Origin: Sphingomonas aliaeris
Lineage (GTDB): Bacteria; Pseudomonadota; Alphaproteobacteria; Sphingomonadales; Sphingomonadaceae
Length of the DNA: 64,000 nucleotides
Direction: 5' to 3'
Assembly (NCBI RefSeq): GCF_016743815.1
Contig: NZ_CP061035.1
Location: forward strand, 2,978,501-3,042,500
Positions within the stretch are counted from its first letter, which is position 1, and the number at the start of each line of letters is the position of its first letter. The notes under the pieces are model-generated. The model did no database searches. It was not told the origin of the DNA and saw only the letters and a program-made list of their open reading frames with translations. This document shows, piece after piece, positions 34,980-45,055 of this stretch. The position numbers were made by a program, and so were the translations under genes.

Positions 34980-36394
34980 TGCGCGCGGTAACGTTTCGCG
35001 TCGGCGAGGAAGGCAGGCAGCACTTCGGTGCGGATCGGATAAGTCTCGCCTGGGAAGTAATTGACCATCACCGTGCCGCGCGCATGCCGGCCGGGATCGA
35101 CGAAGGCGACCGTTCCGGCGGCACCGCCCCAGCCGTACGTTCCCTTGCCCGCGCCGCCCGGATAATCCTCCAGATAGACCGAACCGCCCGCGCCGAAGCC
35201 CATCTTGGGCCCGCCGGTATTGCCGCCGGTGCTGGCGACGGTGCCGGCGAAGGTCACGCCGACAGGCAGCAGGTTGGACATGCCGAGCTTCGCCGTTTCC
35301 GCCTTCATGATGCGTACGCCGTCCAGTTCGCCATAGTTTTGCAGCATGTGCAGGAAGCGGTCGTAATCGCGTGCCGACATTACGAGCCCCGCGCCGCCAT
35401 AGGGGAAGCTTGGCGGCTTAAGCCAGACGGAGGTCGCGGCGGCATCCAGCGGCAAGCGCGCCTTGGCATCGATCTTCGACGTGTCGAGCGTGGGGTTCAT
35501 CTGCGCCATCGCCGCGCGGGTGAAGATGTAGTTGGTCGAGAAACGCGGAACCTCGCTCTGCGGTACGGTCCAGAAGCTGGACGCCATCTTGAGCGGGTCG
35601 AAGATGCGTTTCTGCACGAAGCCGTCGAACGACATGCCGCTGGCGACCTCGATCACGCGGCCCATGACGTCCAGCCCGATCGAATAGCTCCAGCGCGAAC
35701 CGGGTTCGTACATCAGCGGCACGCTGGCGACGCGGTTGGCGAATTCCTCCAGCGTGGCGGGGCGCAGCTTGCGCGATTGCGCCTCCAGGTCGTTGTTCAC
35801 CTGTGCCGGATCGATGCCGAGCCGCCGGTATTCGGCGAGCAACGGCCCCTTCGTCACGATGCTGTAGCCGAGGCCCGCGCTGTGCGTCAGCAGCATGCGG
35901 ATCGTGACGGGGCGCACGGCGGGGTGGCTAGCGAGGCTGTCCGGACCGTTCAGGACGGTGATGTTCTTGAACGCGGGAATGAACTTGCTGACCGGATCGT
36001 CCAGCTTGATCTTGCCGTCTTCGACCAGGATCATCGCGGCCATGCCGGTGATCGGCTTGGTCATCGAATAGACGCGCCACAGGGAGTCCGGGCCGGCCTT
36101 CTGTGCGGTCGCGCCGTCCGCGATCTTGCCCGCGCTGACGAACATGGTGGGACCGTCGCCAAGGCCGAACGCGCCGACGATGCCGGGCATTTTGTTGTCG
36201 CGGACATAGCCGTCGAGCACCGCCTGCGTCGCGGGTAGCGCGGAGGGGACGGCGGCAAGGGCGGGCGCGGTTGCGGGCTGGGCGGGCGTTGGCGCGGCGG
36301 TCTGGGGCGCGGGCGCCTGGCGTTGCGCCATGCCGGCCCCGGCGAGCAGCAGCGCCAATGTCGTGGCCGATGCGATGTGCTTGATGTTCCTCAC
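34976..36394 (-). CDS. serine hydrolase, class C beta-lactamase/esterase family
   Basis: Exported or membrane-bound hydrolase of about 472 residues. The GTG at 36394, preceded by AGGAG, starts a signal sequence (RNIKHIASATTLALLLAG) followed by a Pro/Ala-rich linker. The beta-lactamase-fold domain carries the nucleophile Ser-x-x-Lys as SMTKP, a YSI-G motif (second catalytic Tyr) and the usual LLTHSAGLGY helix. Such proteins are more often esterases or peptidases than true beta-lactamases. It overlaps nudC and mutY by 4 bp on either side, forming a compact unit. Confidence 0.85.
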   Translation of the reverse strand: MRNIKHIASATTLALLLAGAGMAQRQAPAPQTAAPTPAQPATAPALAAVPSALPATQAVLDGYVRDNKMPGIVGAFGLGDGPTMFVSAGKIADGATAQKAGPDSLWRVYSMTKPITGMAAMILVEDGKIKLDDPVSKFIPAFKNITVLNGPDSLASHPAVRPVTIRMLLTHSAGLGYSIVTKGPLLAEYRRLGIDPAQVNNDLEAQSRKLRPATLEEFANRVASVPLMYEPGSRWSYSIGLDVMGRVIEVASGMSFDGFVQKRIFDPLKMASSFWTVPQSEVPRFSTNYIFTRAAMAQMNPTLDTSKIDAKARLPLDAAATSVWLKPPSFPYGGAGLVMSARDYDRFLHMLQNYGELDGVRIMKAETAKLGMSNLLPVGVTFAGTVASTGGNTGGPKMGFGAGGSVYLEDYPGGAGKGTYGWGGAAGTVAFVDPGRHARGTVMVNYFPGETYPIRTEVLPAFLADAKRYRAQ

Positions 36395-37467
36395 TGAACT
36401 CTCCTGATCTCTGCCGCCGCCTTGGCGAATACCGTGGGCAGCCCCGCCGACTCGATGTCGGCTATCGGCCACCATTCCCCGATGTTTGCACCGATCGCCG
36501 AATGCCCCTCCACATCGCCGACCGCAAGCGACAGTTCGAGACCGAAGTGCGTGAAGACATGGGCCACGGTGCGATCGAGCGTGCGCCACGCGATGTCGAG
36601 CGGTGCATCGGCCAGTCCCGGCGGAGTGTCGGCCCACGGACCGGTCGGCAAGGACCGCATGCCGCCGAGCAAGCCTTTGGGCGGGCGGCGAACGAGCAGC
36701 ACGCTACCGCCTCGCTCGGCCCAGAAGATGGTGCCGTAGCGCTGCGGCTTGGCCAGTTTGGCGGGTTTGACCGGATATTGCTCCGGCGCGCCCGATGCGA
36801 AACCGTCGCAGCGATCGTGCAGCGGGCAGGCGAGGCATTTCGGGGCGCGGAACGTGCAGATGCCCGACCCCAGATCCATCATCGCCTGTGCGAAGTCGCC
36901 AGATCGCGCGTCCGGGGTGATCGCGTCCGCGGCGGCACGGATCGCGGTCCGCGCAGCGGGAAGCGGTGTGGCAATGGCGTAGAGCCGTGCCACGACGCGT
37001 TCGACATTGGCATCGACCACGACGGCGCGCTGGCCGAACGCGATGCTGGCGATCGCGGCGGCGGTATAGTCCCCGATGCCGGGCAAGGCGCGCAACTGCG
37101 CCTCGGTCGCCGGAAATCGCCCGTCATGCTTTGCGACGACTACCTTCGCACAGGCGATCAGGTTGCGTGCGCGAGCGTAATAGCCAAGCCCGGCCCAGGC
37201 GGTCATCACCTCCGCCTCGTCCGCCACCGCGAGCGCGGCGAAATCGGGCCAGAGGGTGGTGAACAGGTCGAATTTCGGCCGTACCGCCGCGACCGTCGTC
37301 TGCTGGAGCATGATCTCCGACAGCCATACGCGGTACGGATCGGGCGCCGGGTTGCCGGGCGGAGCGCGCCACGGCAGCGTGCGGGCATGCGCGTCGTACC
37401 AGTGGAGCAGCGGCCCGGCGATGTCCCGTGCTGGCGGGGGCGAAATGGATCGGGGCTTTGCGGGCAC
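36391..37467 (-). CDS. mutY: A/G-specific adenine DNA glycosylase MutY
   Basis: Removes adenine mispaired with 8-oxoguanine. It has about 358 residues. Motifs in order are LPWR near the N-terminus, IMLQQTTVAAVRPKF, the helix-hairpin-helix LPGIGDYTAAAIASIAFG, the catalytic aspartate in VVDANVERV, and the 4Fe-4S ligands C-x6-C-x2-C-x5-C in CTFRAPKCLACPLHDRC. The C-terminal Nudix-like domain reads 8-oxoG. The GTG at 37467 is the likely start, since residues further upstream are not family-like. Divergent from the DUF721 gene. Confidence 0.92.
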   Translation of the reverse strand: MPAKPRSISPPPARDIAGPLLHWYDAHARTLPWRAPPGNPAPDPYRVWLSEIMLQQTTVAAVRPKFDLFTTLWPDFAALAVADEAEVMTAWAGLGYYARARNLIACAKVVVAKHDGRFPATEAQLRALPGIGDYTAAAIASIAFGQRAVVVDANVERVVARLYAIATPLPAARTAIRAAADAITPDARSGDFAQAMMDLGSGICTFRAPKCLACPLHDRCDGFASGAPEQYPVKPAKLAKPQRYGTIFWAERGGSVLLVRRPPKGLLGGMRSLPTGPWADTPPGLADAPLDIAWRTLDRTVAHVFTHFGLELSLAVGDVEGHSAIGANIGEWWPIADIESAGLPTVFAKAAAEIRRVQ

Positions 37468-37493
37468 GCCGCCGCTATGGCATGGGGGGCGGG

Positions 37494-38036
37494 ATGAGCA
37501 AGCGCGTCGTCCCGACATCCAAAGCACCGGTCCCGAAACCGGAGCCGCAACGCGGCGGCCGCGCGCGAAGCGTGGCCGAACTGCTGCCCGATGTCGGTCG
37601 TGCCGCGTTTCGCCAATTCGGCTTCGTCCAGAGCGCGGTCGTCAGCCGCTGGGCGGAGATCGTCGGGCCAAGGTATGCAGGCGTGTCGGCCCCCGAATCG
37701 ATCCGATTCCCGCAAGGGAAACGATCCGAGGGCACGCTGAACCTCGTCGTGCGCGGCGCGCACGGCACGATGATGCAGCATATCGCGCCGGAGATCATCG
37801 AACGGGTCAACCGCTTCTTCGGATATGAAGCGATCTGCAAGGTACAGATGCGGCAGGGCGACGTGCCCGCGCCACGCCCGCGCGCCGCGCCGCCGTCGCT
37901 GAAACCCGTCCCGCTCGATCTCGGCGCGAGCCTGAGGACGATCGCCGATCCCGAATTGAAGGCCGTGCTGGAGGCGCTGGCCGCCGGTGTCGCCGCCACG
38001 CGCGGCGCACCCATCATTGGAACCCCCGAAGAATGA
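37494..38036 (+). CDS. DUF721 (DciA-like) protein
   Basis: A 180-residue protein of the DUF721 family. Its conserved core includes AAFRQFGFVQSAVVSRWAEI, VGPRYAGVSAPESIRFP, and LNLVVRGAHGTMMQHIAPEIIERVN split across the domain. Family knowledge: some DUF721 proteins are DciA-type helicase loaders; sphingomonad versions are poorly studied. The ATG at 37494 is chosen over upstream in-frame codons because it follows a GGGCGGG leader and gives a basic N-terminus. Its stop overlaps the start of the thioredoxin gene by 4 bp. Confidence 0.82.
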   Translation: MSKRVVPTSKAPVPKPEPQRGGRARSVAELLPDVGRAAFRQFGFVQSAVVSRWAEIVGPRYAGVSAPESIRFPQGKRSEGTLNLVVRGAHGTMMQHIAPEIIERVNRFFGYEAICKVQMRQGDVPAPRPRAAPPSLKPVPLDLGASLRTIADPELKAVLEALAAGVAATRGAPIIGTPEE

Positions 38037-38739
38037 AACGATCCATTTTCGCCGCCGTGCTGGTCCCCGTTCTGGCCTCCGCTGTCGTCAGCGCCGCGCC
38101 GGCCCCGCGCGACTGGACGAAGACGGTCACACGTACCGCGGACGGCGCCTATGTCGTCGGCAACCCCGCCGCGCGCGTGAAACTGACCGAATATCTGAGC
38201 TATAGCTGCTCGCACTGCGCCGAATATTCGGAACAGGCCACGCCGACGCTGCGCGACAAATTCATTCGGTCCGGGTCGACCCGGGTCGAGATGCGGCATG
38301 CGACGCGCGACGACCTGGATCTCGCCGCGACGGTGATCGCGCGGTGCACCGGCCCGGTGGGCTTCGCATCGACGACGGAGGATATCTTCGCCAAACAGGA
38401 TGCGTGGCTGTCGCGCGGCATGTCGTTCCGACAGACCAACGGGTCGCGGATCGGCCTGTACCCGACCAACGCCAAGCTGCGTGCGCTGGCCGACGGATCG
38501 GGCCTGACGGATATCGGCCGCGCCCACGGGCTGAGCGACGGTGCGATCACCGCGTGCTTCAACGATACGAAGAGCCTGATGCAATTGGCGGTGATGAGCG
38601 ACGGATCGTGGAAAGCGATTTCCGCCGCGTCGCCCCCGGCATGGCGGGCACGCCGACCTTTGCGGTCAACGGCAAGTTCCATCCCTCGCTCAACTGGGTG
38701 GGGCTCGAAAAAGTGCTCCGCGCGGCCGGCGCGAAATGA
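38033..38739 (+). pseudogene. DsbA-like thioredoxin protein, frameshifted near the C-terminus
   Basis: Periplasmic thiol oxidoreductase with signal peptide (MKRSIFAAVLVPVLASAVVSA) and active site SYSCSHCAEY. From the ATG at 38033 it is in frame to about 38613 (MSDGSWKA). The true C-terminus, DFRRVAPGMAGTPTFAVNGK with the cis-Pro loop and ending LRAAGAK at 38739, lies in another frame. One base is missing near 38614-38617. Left unrepaired the frame runs on into the next gene. Restored length is about 235 residues. It overlaps DUF721 and sits directly before a second DsbA-like gene. Confidence 0.82.
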
Positions 38740-38762
38740 AATCCTCCAGGAGTGTGAAGTCG

Positions 38763-39500
38763 ATGAAGTTCCGTATCCTTACCGCCGCCCTGCCCCTGAT
38801 CGCCCTCGCCGCCTGCGGTGATGCCGGCGGTCCGGGCAATTCGACCACCGCCGCCGCATCGGTCGCGGCAGCCCCCGCCCCCGCCGGGCAGGACTGGACG
38901 CAGACCGTCGCGCAAACCGACCAGGGCGGGTTCGTCATGGGCAATCCTAACGCACCGCTGAAGCTGGTCGAATACGGATCGCGTCTGTGCCCGACCTGCG
39001 GCGCATTCGCCGCTGCGGGGATGAAGCCGCTGACCGATACGTATGTGAAGAGCGGCAAGGTGAGCTACGAATTCCGCGAATATCTGGTCCACGGCGCGCC
39101 CGATTTCGCCCCCGCCCTGCTCGGCCGCTGCGTCGGCACCGCCGCCTTCTTCCCCGTGCTGGAGGCGATGATGACGGCGCAATCGACCATCCTGCCCAAG
39201 ATGGAGGATGCGCAGGCATTCCAGGCGACGTTGCAGGGCAAGCCGCCCGAAGTGTTCGCCACCGCCTGGGCCGAGAAGCTCGGCTATATCGATTTCGTCA
39301 AGCAGCGCGGCCTGCCCGAAGCCAAGGCGCGCGCGTGCCTGAGCGACAAGGCGGAGATCGACAAGATGGTGAAGTTCATGGACGTCGGCACGCAGAAGGG
39401 CGTCAGCGGCACGCCGAGCTTCTTCCTGAACGACGAACCGTTGCAGGGTGCCGTCAGTTGGGAACAGGTCGAGCAGCGCCTGAAGGCCGCCGGGGCCTGA
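38763..39500 (+). CDS. DsbA-like thioredoxin lipoprotein
   Basis: A 245-residue periplasmic thioredoxin-fold protein. The lipobox LIALAAC gives a lipidated cysteine, followed by an Ala/Pro linker. The active site is SRLCPTCGAF and the cis-Pro loop is VSGTPSFFLN. AGGAG at 38748-38752 supports the ATG at 38763; the ATG at 38736 overlapping the previous stop is an alternative. The tandem with the preceding gene suggests an oxidase/isomerase-like pair; roles cannot be separated by sequence. Confidence 0.86.
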   Translation: MKFRILTAALPLIALAACGDAGGPGNSTTAAASVAAAPAPAGQDWTQTVAQTDQGGFVMGNPNAPLKLVEYGSRLCPTCGAFAAAGMKPLTDTYVKSGKVSYEFREYLVHGAPDFAPALLGRCVGTAAFFPVLEAMMTAQSTILPKMEDAQAFQATLQGKPPEVFATAWAEKLGYIDFVKQRGLPEAKARACLSDKAEIDKMVKFMDVGTQKGVSGTPSFFLNDEPLQGAVSWEQVEQRLKAAGA

Positions 39501-39531
39501 TCCCCGGCTGATCCGGGGGAGCCGCCAGTCC

Positions 39532-42500
39532 GTGCAGATCAAGCGGCTCCGTCTGTCGGGCTTCAAGAGTTTCGTCGACGCAGCGGACCTGCGCATCGAA
39601 CCGGGCCTGACGGGGATCGTCGGGCCCAACGGATGCGGCAAATCCAATCTGCTGGAGGCGCTGCGCTGGACGATGGGTGAGACGTCCGCGCGTTCGTTGC
39701 GCGGCGCGGGGATGGAAGACGTGATCTTCGCGGGCACCGCCACCCGCCCCGCGCGCGAATTCGCCGAAGTCTCGATGCTGATCGAGCGCGCGCCCGCGGA
39801 CGACGGGTCGGTCGAGGAAACCGAAATCGTCCGGCGGATCGAACGCGGTGCAGGTTCTGCCTACCGGATCGACGGGCGCGACGTGCGGGCGAAGGACGTC
39901 GCCCTGCTGTTCGCGGATGCCGCGACCGGCGCGCATTCCCCCGCTTTGGTCAGTCAGGGACGGATTAGCGCGGTCATCGCCGCCAAGCCGGCCGAACGCC
40001 GCGCGATGCTGGAGGAAGCGGCCGGGATTGCGGGGCTGCATGTCCGGCGCAAGGATGCCGAGCAGAAATTGCGCGCGACCGAAGCCAATCTGCTGCGGCT
40101 CGACGAGGTTATCGCCGATCAGGACGCGCGTGCCGCCGCGCTGAAACGGCAGGCGCGCCAGGCCGAACGCTATCGTGCGCTGTCGGACCAGATCCGCATC
40201 GCAGAGGCGCGGATGATCTTCGCGCGCTGGCGGGATGCGGCGGCGGCGGCCGACCTGGCCAAGGCGGAAGCGGCAGAAGCCGAGCGGCGCGTGGCGGAAG
40301 CGGCGGAACGGCAGCGCGCCGCCGCCGCCTATCAGCAACAGGCGACCGATCGCCTTGCCTCCGCGCGTGCAACCGCGCTGGCCGCGCGGGACGCGGCGAG
40401 CGATGCGGGGCATCGACTGGCCGCGCTGCGGACCGAACTGGCCGGGGCCGAGCGCCGGCTGCACGAACTGGCGGAGAGCGCGAAACGCCTTGCCGATGAC
40501 CGCGACCGCGAAGGCGCGCTGGCGCACGATGCTGCGGAAGCACTCGCTCGGTTGGCGGAGGACGCCAAGGCGCTGGATGCGCGGATCGCGGCGGCGGCGG
40601 CACGGATGCCGGGGATGGACGCGGCGCTGGCCGAGGCGGAACGCGCCGGTCGCGACGCCGACGTCGCGCTGGCACAGGCGCTGGCCGAGCAGGCGAGCGA
40701 AGCGGCGGAGGCGCGGGTGGCCGACGCCGCACTGGCCGCTGCCCGCGTGCGGATCGAGCGGGCCGAGCGCGATCTGACGCGCGTTACTGCGGAAGCCAAC
40801 GCGATCGGGACGGCCGAACCGCTGGAAGCGGAACGCGCGAGGGCGGCGGAGGTCCGCGAACGGGCGCTGACCGATGCCGCGGAGGCGCGGACCGCTCTGG
40901 CCGAGGCCGAAGCAGAGGAACGGACGGCGCGAGGAAATCGCGACGCGGCGCAATCCGCCCGGTCCGCCGCGCATGCCGAACTGGCTGCGTTGAACAGCGA
41001 GGCGGCGGCGCTGGCCAAGGCGACGCAGGTGTCCGGACGCGGGCGCGTTCTGGACGCTTTGCACCCCGAACCGGGCTATGAGCGCGCGCTGGCGGCGGCG
41101 CTGGGCGATGATCTGGAGGCGGGGCTGGATCCTGCGGCGGAGCGGTTCTGGGGTGGCGCCGATCCGTCGTCCGGCGACCCCGTGCCGCCGCCGGGCACCG
41201 AGCGGTTGGCCGATCATGTCGCCGCGCCGCCCGCGCTTGGACGGCGTCTGGCGCAGGTGCTGGTGGCAGAGGCGGACGAGGGCCAGCCGCTCGCGGTCGG
41301 CCAGCGGCTGGTGACCAAGGCCGGGCTGTTGCGGCGCTGGGACGGGTATGTCGCGAAATCGGGTGGCGCGGCGGCGGCGGAGCGGCTCGTCCGCCTTAAT
41401 CGCCTGCGCACCCTGGAGGCGGCGCGACCGGCCGCCGCCGCCGCGGTGGAGACCGCCGACGCCGCACTGGCCGGGATCGACCGAACGATCGCGGAGGCGC
41501 GGACCGGCGCGTTCGAGGCGCGCACCGCGCTGCAACAGGCAGAGAACCGTGCCCGCGACGCGACCCGCGCCGAAGATCGCGCCGGTGCGGCACTGGAACG
41601 GATCGCGACGCAGCGCGCGGACATCGACACGCGGCGAGATCGCGTCGTCGGGGACCTGCGAGAGGCTGAGGCCGATGCGGAGATCGCCGCCGCGGCACGC
41701 GCTGCTTTGCCCGATGGCAGCGCGACGCGGGACCGTGTCGCGCGCCTGACCGCCGAGGCCGAAGCGCGCCGCGCTGCCGTCGCCATCGCGCGCGCCGATC
41801 GCGCCACGCTGGACCGCGCGCTGGCGCAGGATCGCGATCGGCTGGCGAGCGGGACCGGCGAGGCCAAGGGCTGGCGCGCGCGGGCGGGTGAAGCCGCACG
41901 ACGGATCGCGGACATGGACAAGCGCGCGGCGGACCTCGCTCGCGAGACCGCGACGCTGGCGGACACGCCCGCCGCGATCGCTGGCGAGATCGCGACGCTG
42001 GATACCGCGCATCAGGCGGCGCGTGCCGAAGCGGAAGCGGCGCAGGGCGCAGAGCGTGAGGCCGAGCGCGTTCTCCGCGAAACCGAGGGCGTTGCCCGGC
42101 TGGCGGCGGAAGCGCTGTCGGAAGCGCGCGAGATCCGCGCCGGCGCGGTCGCCCGGACGGAGAATCAGGAATTGCGCCGCATCGAAATGGGGCGGCTGTC
42201 CGGCGAACGGTTCGAGTGCCCCGCCCCCGTCCTGCCGGAACGCGTCGGGTTCGATGCGCAGAGCGTGCGCAGCCCACAGGACGAATCCGCGGCGCACGAA
42301 CGCCTGTCGGTCGATCGCGAACGGATCGGCCCGGTCAATCTGGTCGCGGAAAGCGAATTGGCGGAATTGCTGGGCGCGAGCAGCGGCAATGCCGCCGAGC
42401 GCGAGGAACTGGGGCTTGCGGTGAACCGGCTGCGCGGATCGATCGGTACGCTCAATCGTGAGGGGCGGCAGCGGTTGCTGGCGGCGTTCGAGGCGGTCAA

Positions 42501-42951
42501 CGACCATTTCCGGCGGCTGTTCACGACGCTGTTCAACGGCGGCCAGGCGCATCTGGAGCTGATCGATTCGGACGATCCGCTGGAAGCGGGGCTGGAGATC
42601 ATGGCGCAACCGCCGGGCAAGCGGCTGCAATCGCTTACCCTGTTGTCGGGCGGGGAACAGGCGCTGACCGCGGTCGCACTGATCTTCGGCCTGTTCCTGA
42701 CCAACCCCGCGCCGATCTGCGTGCTGGACGAGGTCGATGCGCCGCTGGACGATGCGAATATCGAACGGTTCTGCGGATTGCTGGACGCGATGACGCGCGA
42801 GACGAAGACACGCTATCTGATCGTCACGCACAATGCGGTGACGATGAGCCGCATGCATCGGCTGTTCGGCGTCACGATGATCGAACAGGGGGTCAGCCGG
42901 CTCGTCTCGGTCGATCTGGGCGGCGCGGAGAGCTTGCTGGCGGCGGAGTGA
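39532..42951 (+). CDS. smc: chromosome segregation protein SMC
   Basis: Condensin ATPase of 1139 residues, starting at a GTG. The N-terminal head has GFKSFVDAADLRIEPGLTG and Walker A VGPNGCGKSNLLEALRW. Two long Ala/Glu/Arg-rich coiled coils flank a hinge around residues 500-620. The C-terminal head has the signature LTLLSGGEQALTAVALIF and Walker B PICVLDEVDAPLDDAN. It forms a ring that compacts and segregates the chromosome with ScpAB, which are not in this window. Base composition makes the antisense strand look open over most of its length. Confidence 0.95.
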   Translation: MQIKRLRLSGFKSFVDAADLRIEPGLTGIVGPNGCGKSNLLEALRWTMGETSARSLRGAGMEDVIFAGTATRPAREFAEVSMLIERAPADDGSVEETEIVRRIERGAGSAYRIDGRDVRAKDVALLFADAATGAHSPALVSQGRISAVIAAKPAERRAMLEEAAGIAGLHVRRKDAEQKLRATEANLLRLDEVIADQDARAAALKRQARQAERYRALSDQIRIAEARMIFARWRDAAAAADLAKAEAAEAERRVAEAAERQRAAAAYQQQATDRLASARATALAARDAASDAGHRLAALRTELAGAERRLHELAESAKRLADDRDREGALAHDAAEALARLAEDAKALDARIAAAAARMPGMDAALAEAERAGRDADVALAQALAEQASEAAEARVADAALAAARVRIERAERDLTRVTAEANAIGTAEPLEAERARAAEVRERALTDAAEARTALAEAEAEERTARGNRDAAQSARSAAHAELAALNSEAAALAKATQVSGRGRVLDALHPEPGYERALAAALGDDLEAGLDPAAERFWGGADPSSGDPVPPPGTERLADHVAAPPALGRRLAQVLVAEADEGQPLAVGQRLVTKAGLLRRWDGYVAKSGGAAAAERLVRLNRLRTLEAARPAAAAAVETADAALAGIDRTIAEARTGAFEARTALQQAENRARDATRAEDRAGAALERIATQRADIDTRRDRVVGDLREAEADAEIAAAARAALPDGSATRDRVARLTAEAEARRAAVAIARADRATLDRALAQDRDRLASGTGEAKGWRARAGEAARRIADMDKRAADLARETATLADTPAAIAGEIATLDTAHQAARAEAEAAQGAEREAERVLRETEGVARLAAEALSEAREIRAGAVARTENQELRRIEMGRLSGERFECPAPVLPERVGFDAQSVRSPQDESAAHERLSVDRERIGPVNLVAESELAELLGASSGNAAEREELGLAVNRLRGSIGTLNREGRQRLLAAFEAVNDHFRRLFTTLFNGGQAHLELIDSDDPLEAGLEIMAQPPGKRLQSLTLLSGGEQALTAVALIFGLFLTNPAPICVLDEVDAPLDDANIERFCGLLDAMTRETKTRYLIVTHNAVTMSRMHRLFGVTMIEQGVSRLVSVDLGGAESLLAAE

Positions 42952-42973
42952 TGCGGGGCTATAAGCATCGGCA

Positions 42974-44877
42974 ATGAGCGCGATTTTCGGCATCATCAGG
43001 TTTGACGGCAGGGAAGCCGACGCCAGGATCGTGGCGCGCATGGCGGCGACGATGCGGCACCGGACGCCGGACGGTACCGACATCGCTCCGCTCGGCCCCG
43101 TCTGTATCGGCTATGGCAAGATGCGCGTTCACCGCGAGGACATGTTCGATGCACAGCCGCTGAGCGACGATCGTGGCGACGTGACTTTGGTCGTGGAGGG
43201 CCGTCTCGACAATCGCGAGGATCTGGCGGAGGCGCTGGAGATCGCGCCGGCGATGCTCCGCGACATGCCGGACAGCGCGCTCGTCCTTGCCGCCTATCGA
43301 CGCTGGGGCGAGGAATGTGCCGGTCATCTGCTTGGCGATTTCGCTTTCGCGGTGTGGGACCGGCGCGCACGCCGACTGGTGCTGGCGCGCGACCATATGG
43401 GCCAGCGTCACCTTTTCTTCCATCGCGGCGCGGATTTCCTGGCTTTCGCTTCCGAGATCAAGGCCTTGTGGGCCATCCCCGAGGTGCCGCGCGAGATGGA
43501 CGACGATGCCGTTCTGCGGCGCATGCTGGTGATCCGCGATGCGGATGCGGCGCCGACGCTGTTCAAGGAGATCGATGGTCTGGCCGGTGGCGAGCGGATG
43601 ACCGTCGCTCTGGACGGGCAGGTGAATCGGACCCGCTACTGGGTGCCCGAGGCGTTGTCGGACCATGTCGGGCGTGACGAGGCATATTACGTATCCGCCT
43701 ATCGCCGCGTGCTTAGCGAAGCGGTCGCGTGCCGGGTCCGGCGGCTCGACCGGCGTCCGGCGCTGCACATGAGCGGCGGCTTCGACAGCAGCGCGATCGC
43801 CGGTCTCGCGGGGCCAGTACTGACGGAACATGGGCGCACGATCCTGGGCATCGCATCGGTCATGCCGGAGGCGCGGCGCGGGGAATTCAAGCACGATGCC
43901 CGAACGATGGTGGAACATTGCGCACGCCATATGCCGCATCTGGACGTCCGGTTCCTGACGCGCGAGGGGATCGAGCCGTTCGGCGGGCTGGATCAGGCGA
44001 TCCCGCTGCTGGATGGGCCGCCATCCACGATCCATTACGTCTATCAGGAGGCGGCACGCATCGCGGCGGCCGAGGGTGTCCGGCTGCTGATGGACGGACA
44101 CGGCGGCGACTATACGCTGAACCCGCGGGACCCCGGCGCGCTTGCCCGTCTGCTTCAACGCGGCGACCTTCGCGCTTATGTGCGGGAGCTTCGCGCGGAG
44201 CGGAGGCGGTACGGAACGACGCTGCCCCGCGCGATCGTCTCGCATGTCCGGCTCGCGGTCCAACCTGTGGTTCAGCGGATCAAGGCGTTGACGGGGCGGC
44301 GAACCAGGCGGCTTCGGCTGGACCGGTTCGTGCGCGCCGATGCGCTTGACGACGCGATCGACCGGAACGTCCTTGTGGAGGGCGATATCGGCATGGACGC
44401 CGGGCTGGCGGTCGAAAGACAGAAACTGCTCGCCAATACCATCGCGCGGGTGAGCGCACGGATCCCCGATTCGGCGATCAATATGGCGGCGTGGGTCGAG
44501 GGGCTCGCGATGACCCGGCCGTTCCACGACAAAAGGGTTGTCGAACTGGCGCTGGCGGTTCCGGAAGCGCTGTATTTCAAGGATGGGCGGAACCGCTATC
44601 TTGCGAGAACGGCACTGGCCGACGTCTATCCCCCGAATTCCAGGACCGGGGCTTCCACAACGACCTGCGCGTGCCCGAAATCGCGGAGGCGAGTTCCGCC
44701 GCCGCGTCCCAGCTTGTCGCGCGCGCAAGGAACCTGCCGGACGAGATGGTCGATCGCGACGCCATCGCCGAAGCGCTTCGATCGGACCGGGATTGGGGAG
44801 AGAAAAAGAGTGCGGCACTGATCGTGCTGATGATTGCCGATTATCGGCGGTGGTTCAGCGGCCGCAATTCGGCGTGA
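42974..44877 (+). pseudogene. asparagine-synthetase-like amidotransferase (possible lasso cyclase), frameshifted
   Basis: AsnB-like protein of about 634 residues when restored. The N-terminal glutaminase-like domain starts MSAIFGIIRF: the catalytic Cys2 is Ser, so glutamine hydrolysis is unlikely. The synthetase domain keeps the PP-loop MSGGFDSSAIAGL (about 266-278) and DGHGGDYTLN. At the C5 run 44630-44634 the frame breaks; one more C joins LADVYP to PEFQDRGFHNDLRVPEIAEA, ending RRWFSGRNSA at 44877. Loss of Cys2 is usual in lasso-peptide cyclases, and a lasso-like precursor ORF lies just downstream on the other strand. Alternatives: sugar or exopolysaccharide amidation, or a relic. Confidence 0.75.
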
Positions 44878-44905
44878 TGTCGCGGATGTGGTTCGAAACC
44901 CCGTC

Positions 44906-45055
44906 TCAGCTGCCGATATCGTCGGTGGTTTCTTCGCCCAGGCCGACCGACATTGGTCCCTTCGAGTGCTTGACGATCGATGCCGTGATGACGGCGGGTG
45001 TCACCCATATCCTACGAGGGACGGCCTCTACGGCCTGCGTGTCCATGTCGGTCAT
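44906..45055 (-). CDS. candidate lasso-peptide precursor (49 residues)
   Basis: Short ORF preceded by GGAAG 8 nt before the ATG at 45055. The leader has WVTP at residues 17-20, like the Y/W-x-x-P element recognised by lasso leader-binding proteins. The predicted core is GPMSVGLGEETTDDIGS (residues 33-49). Gly at core position 1 and Glu at position 9 would allow a 9-residue macrolactam ring. The residue two before the core is Ser, where Thr is usual. It is convergent with the AsnB-like gene; no protease (B) or transporter gene is adjacent. The reading is by eye. Confidence 0.45.
   Translation of the reverse strand: MTDMDTQAVEAVPRRIWVTPAVITASIVKHSKGPMSVGLGEETTDDIGS

Noticed and set aside
39454..43083. 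A very long open frame on the minus strand opposite smc
   Set aside because: High-GC antisense shadow: Arg/Pro/Gln-rich without domains, while the plus strand encodes a complete SMC with all motifs.
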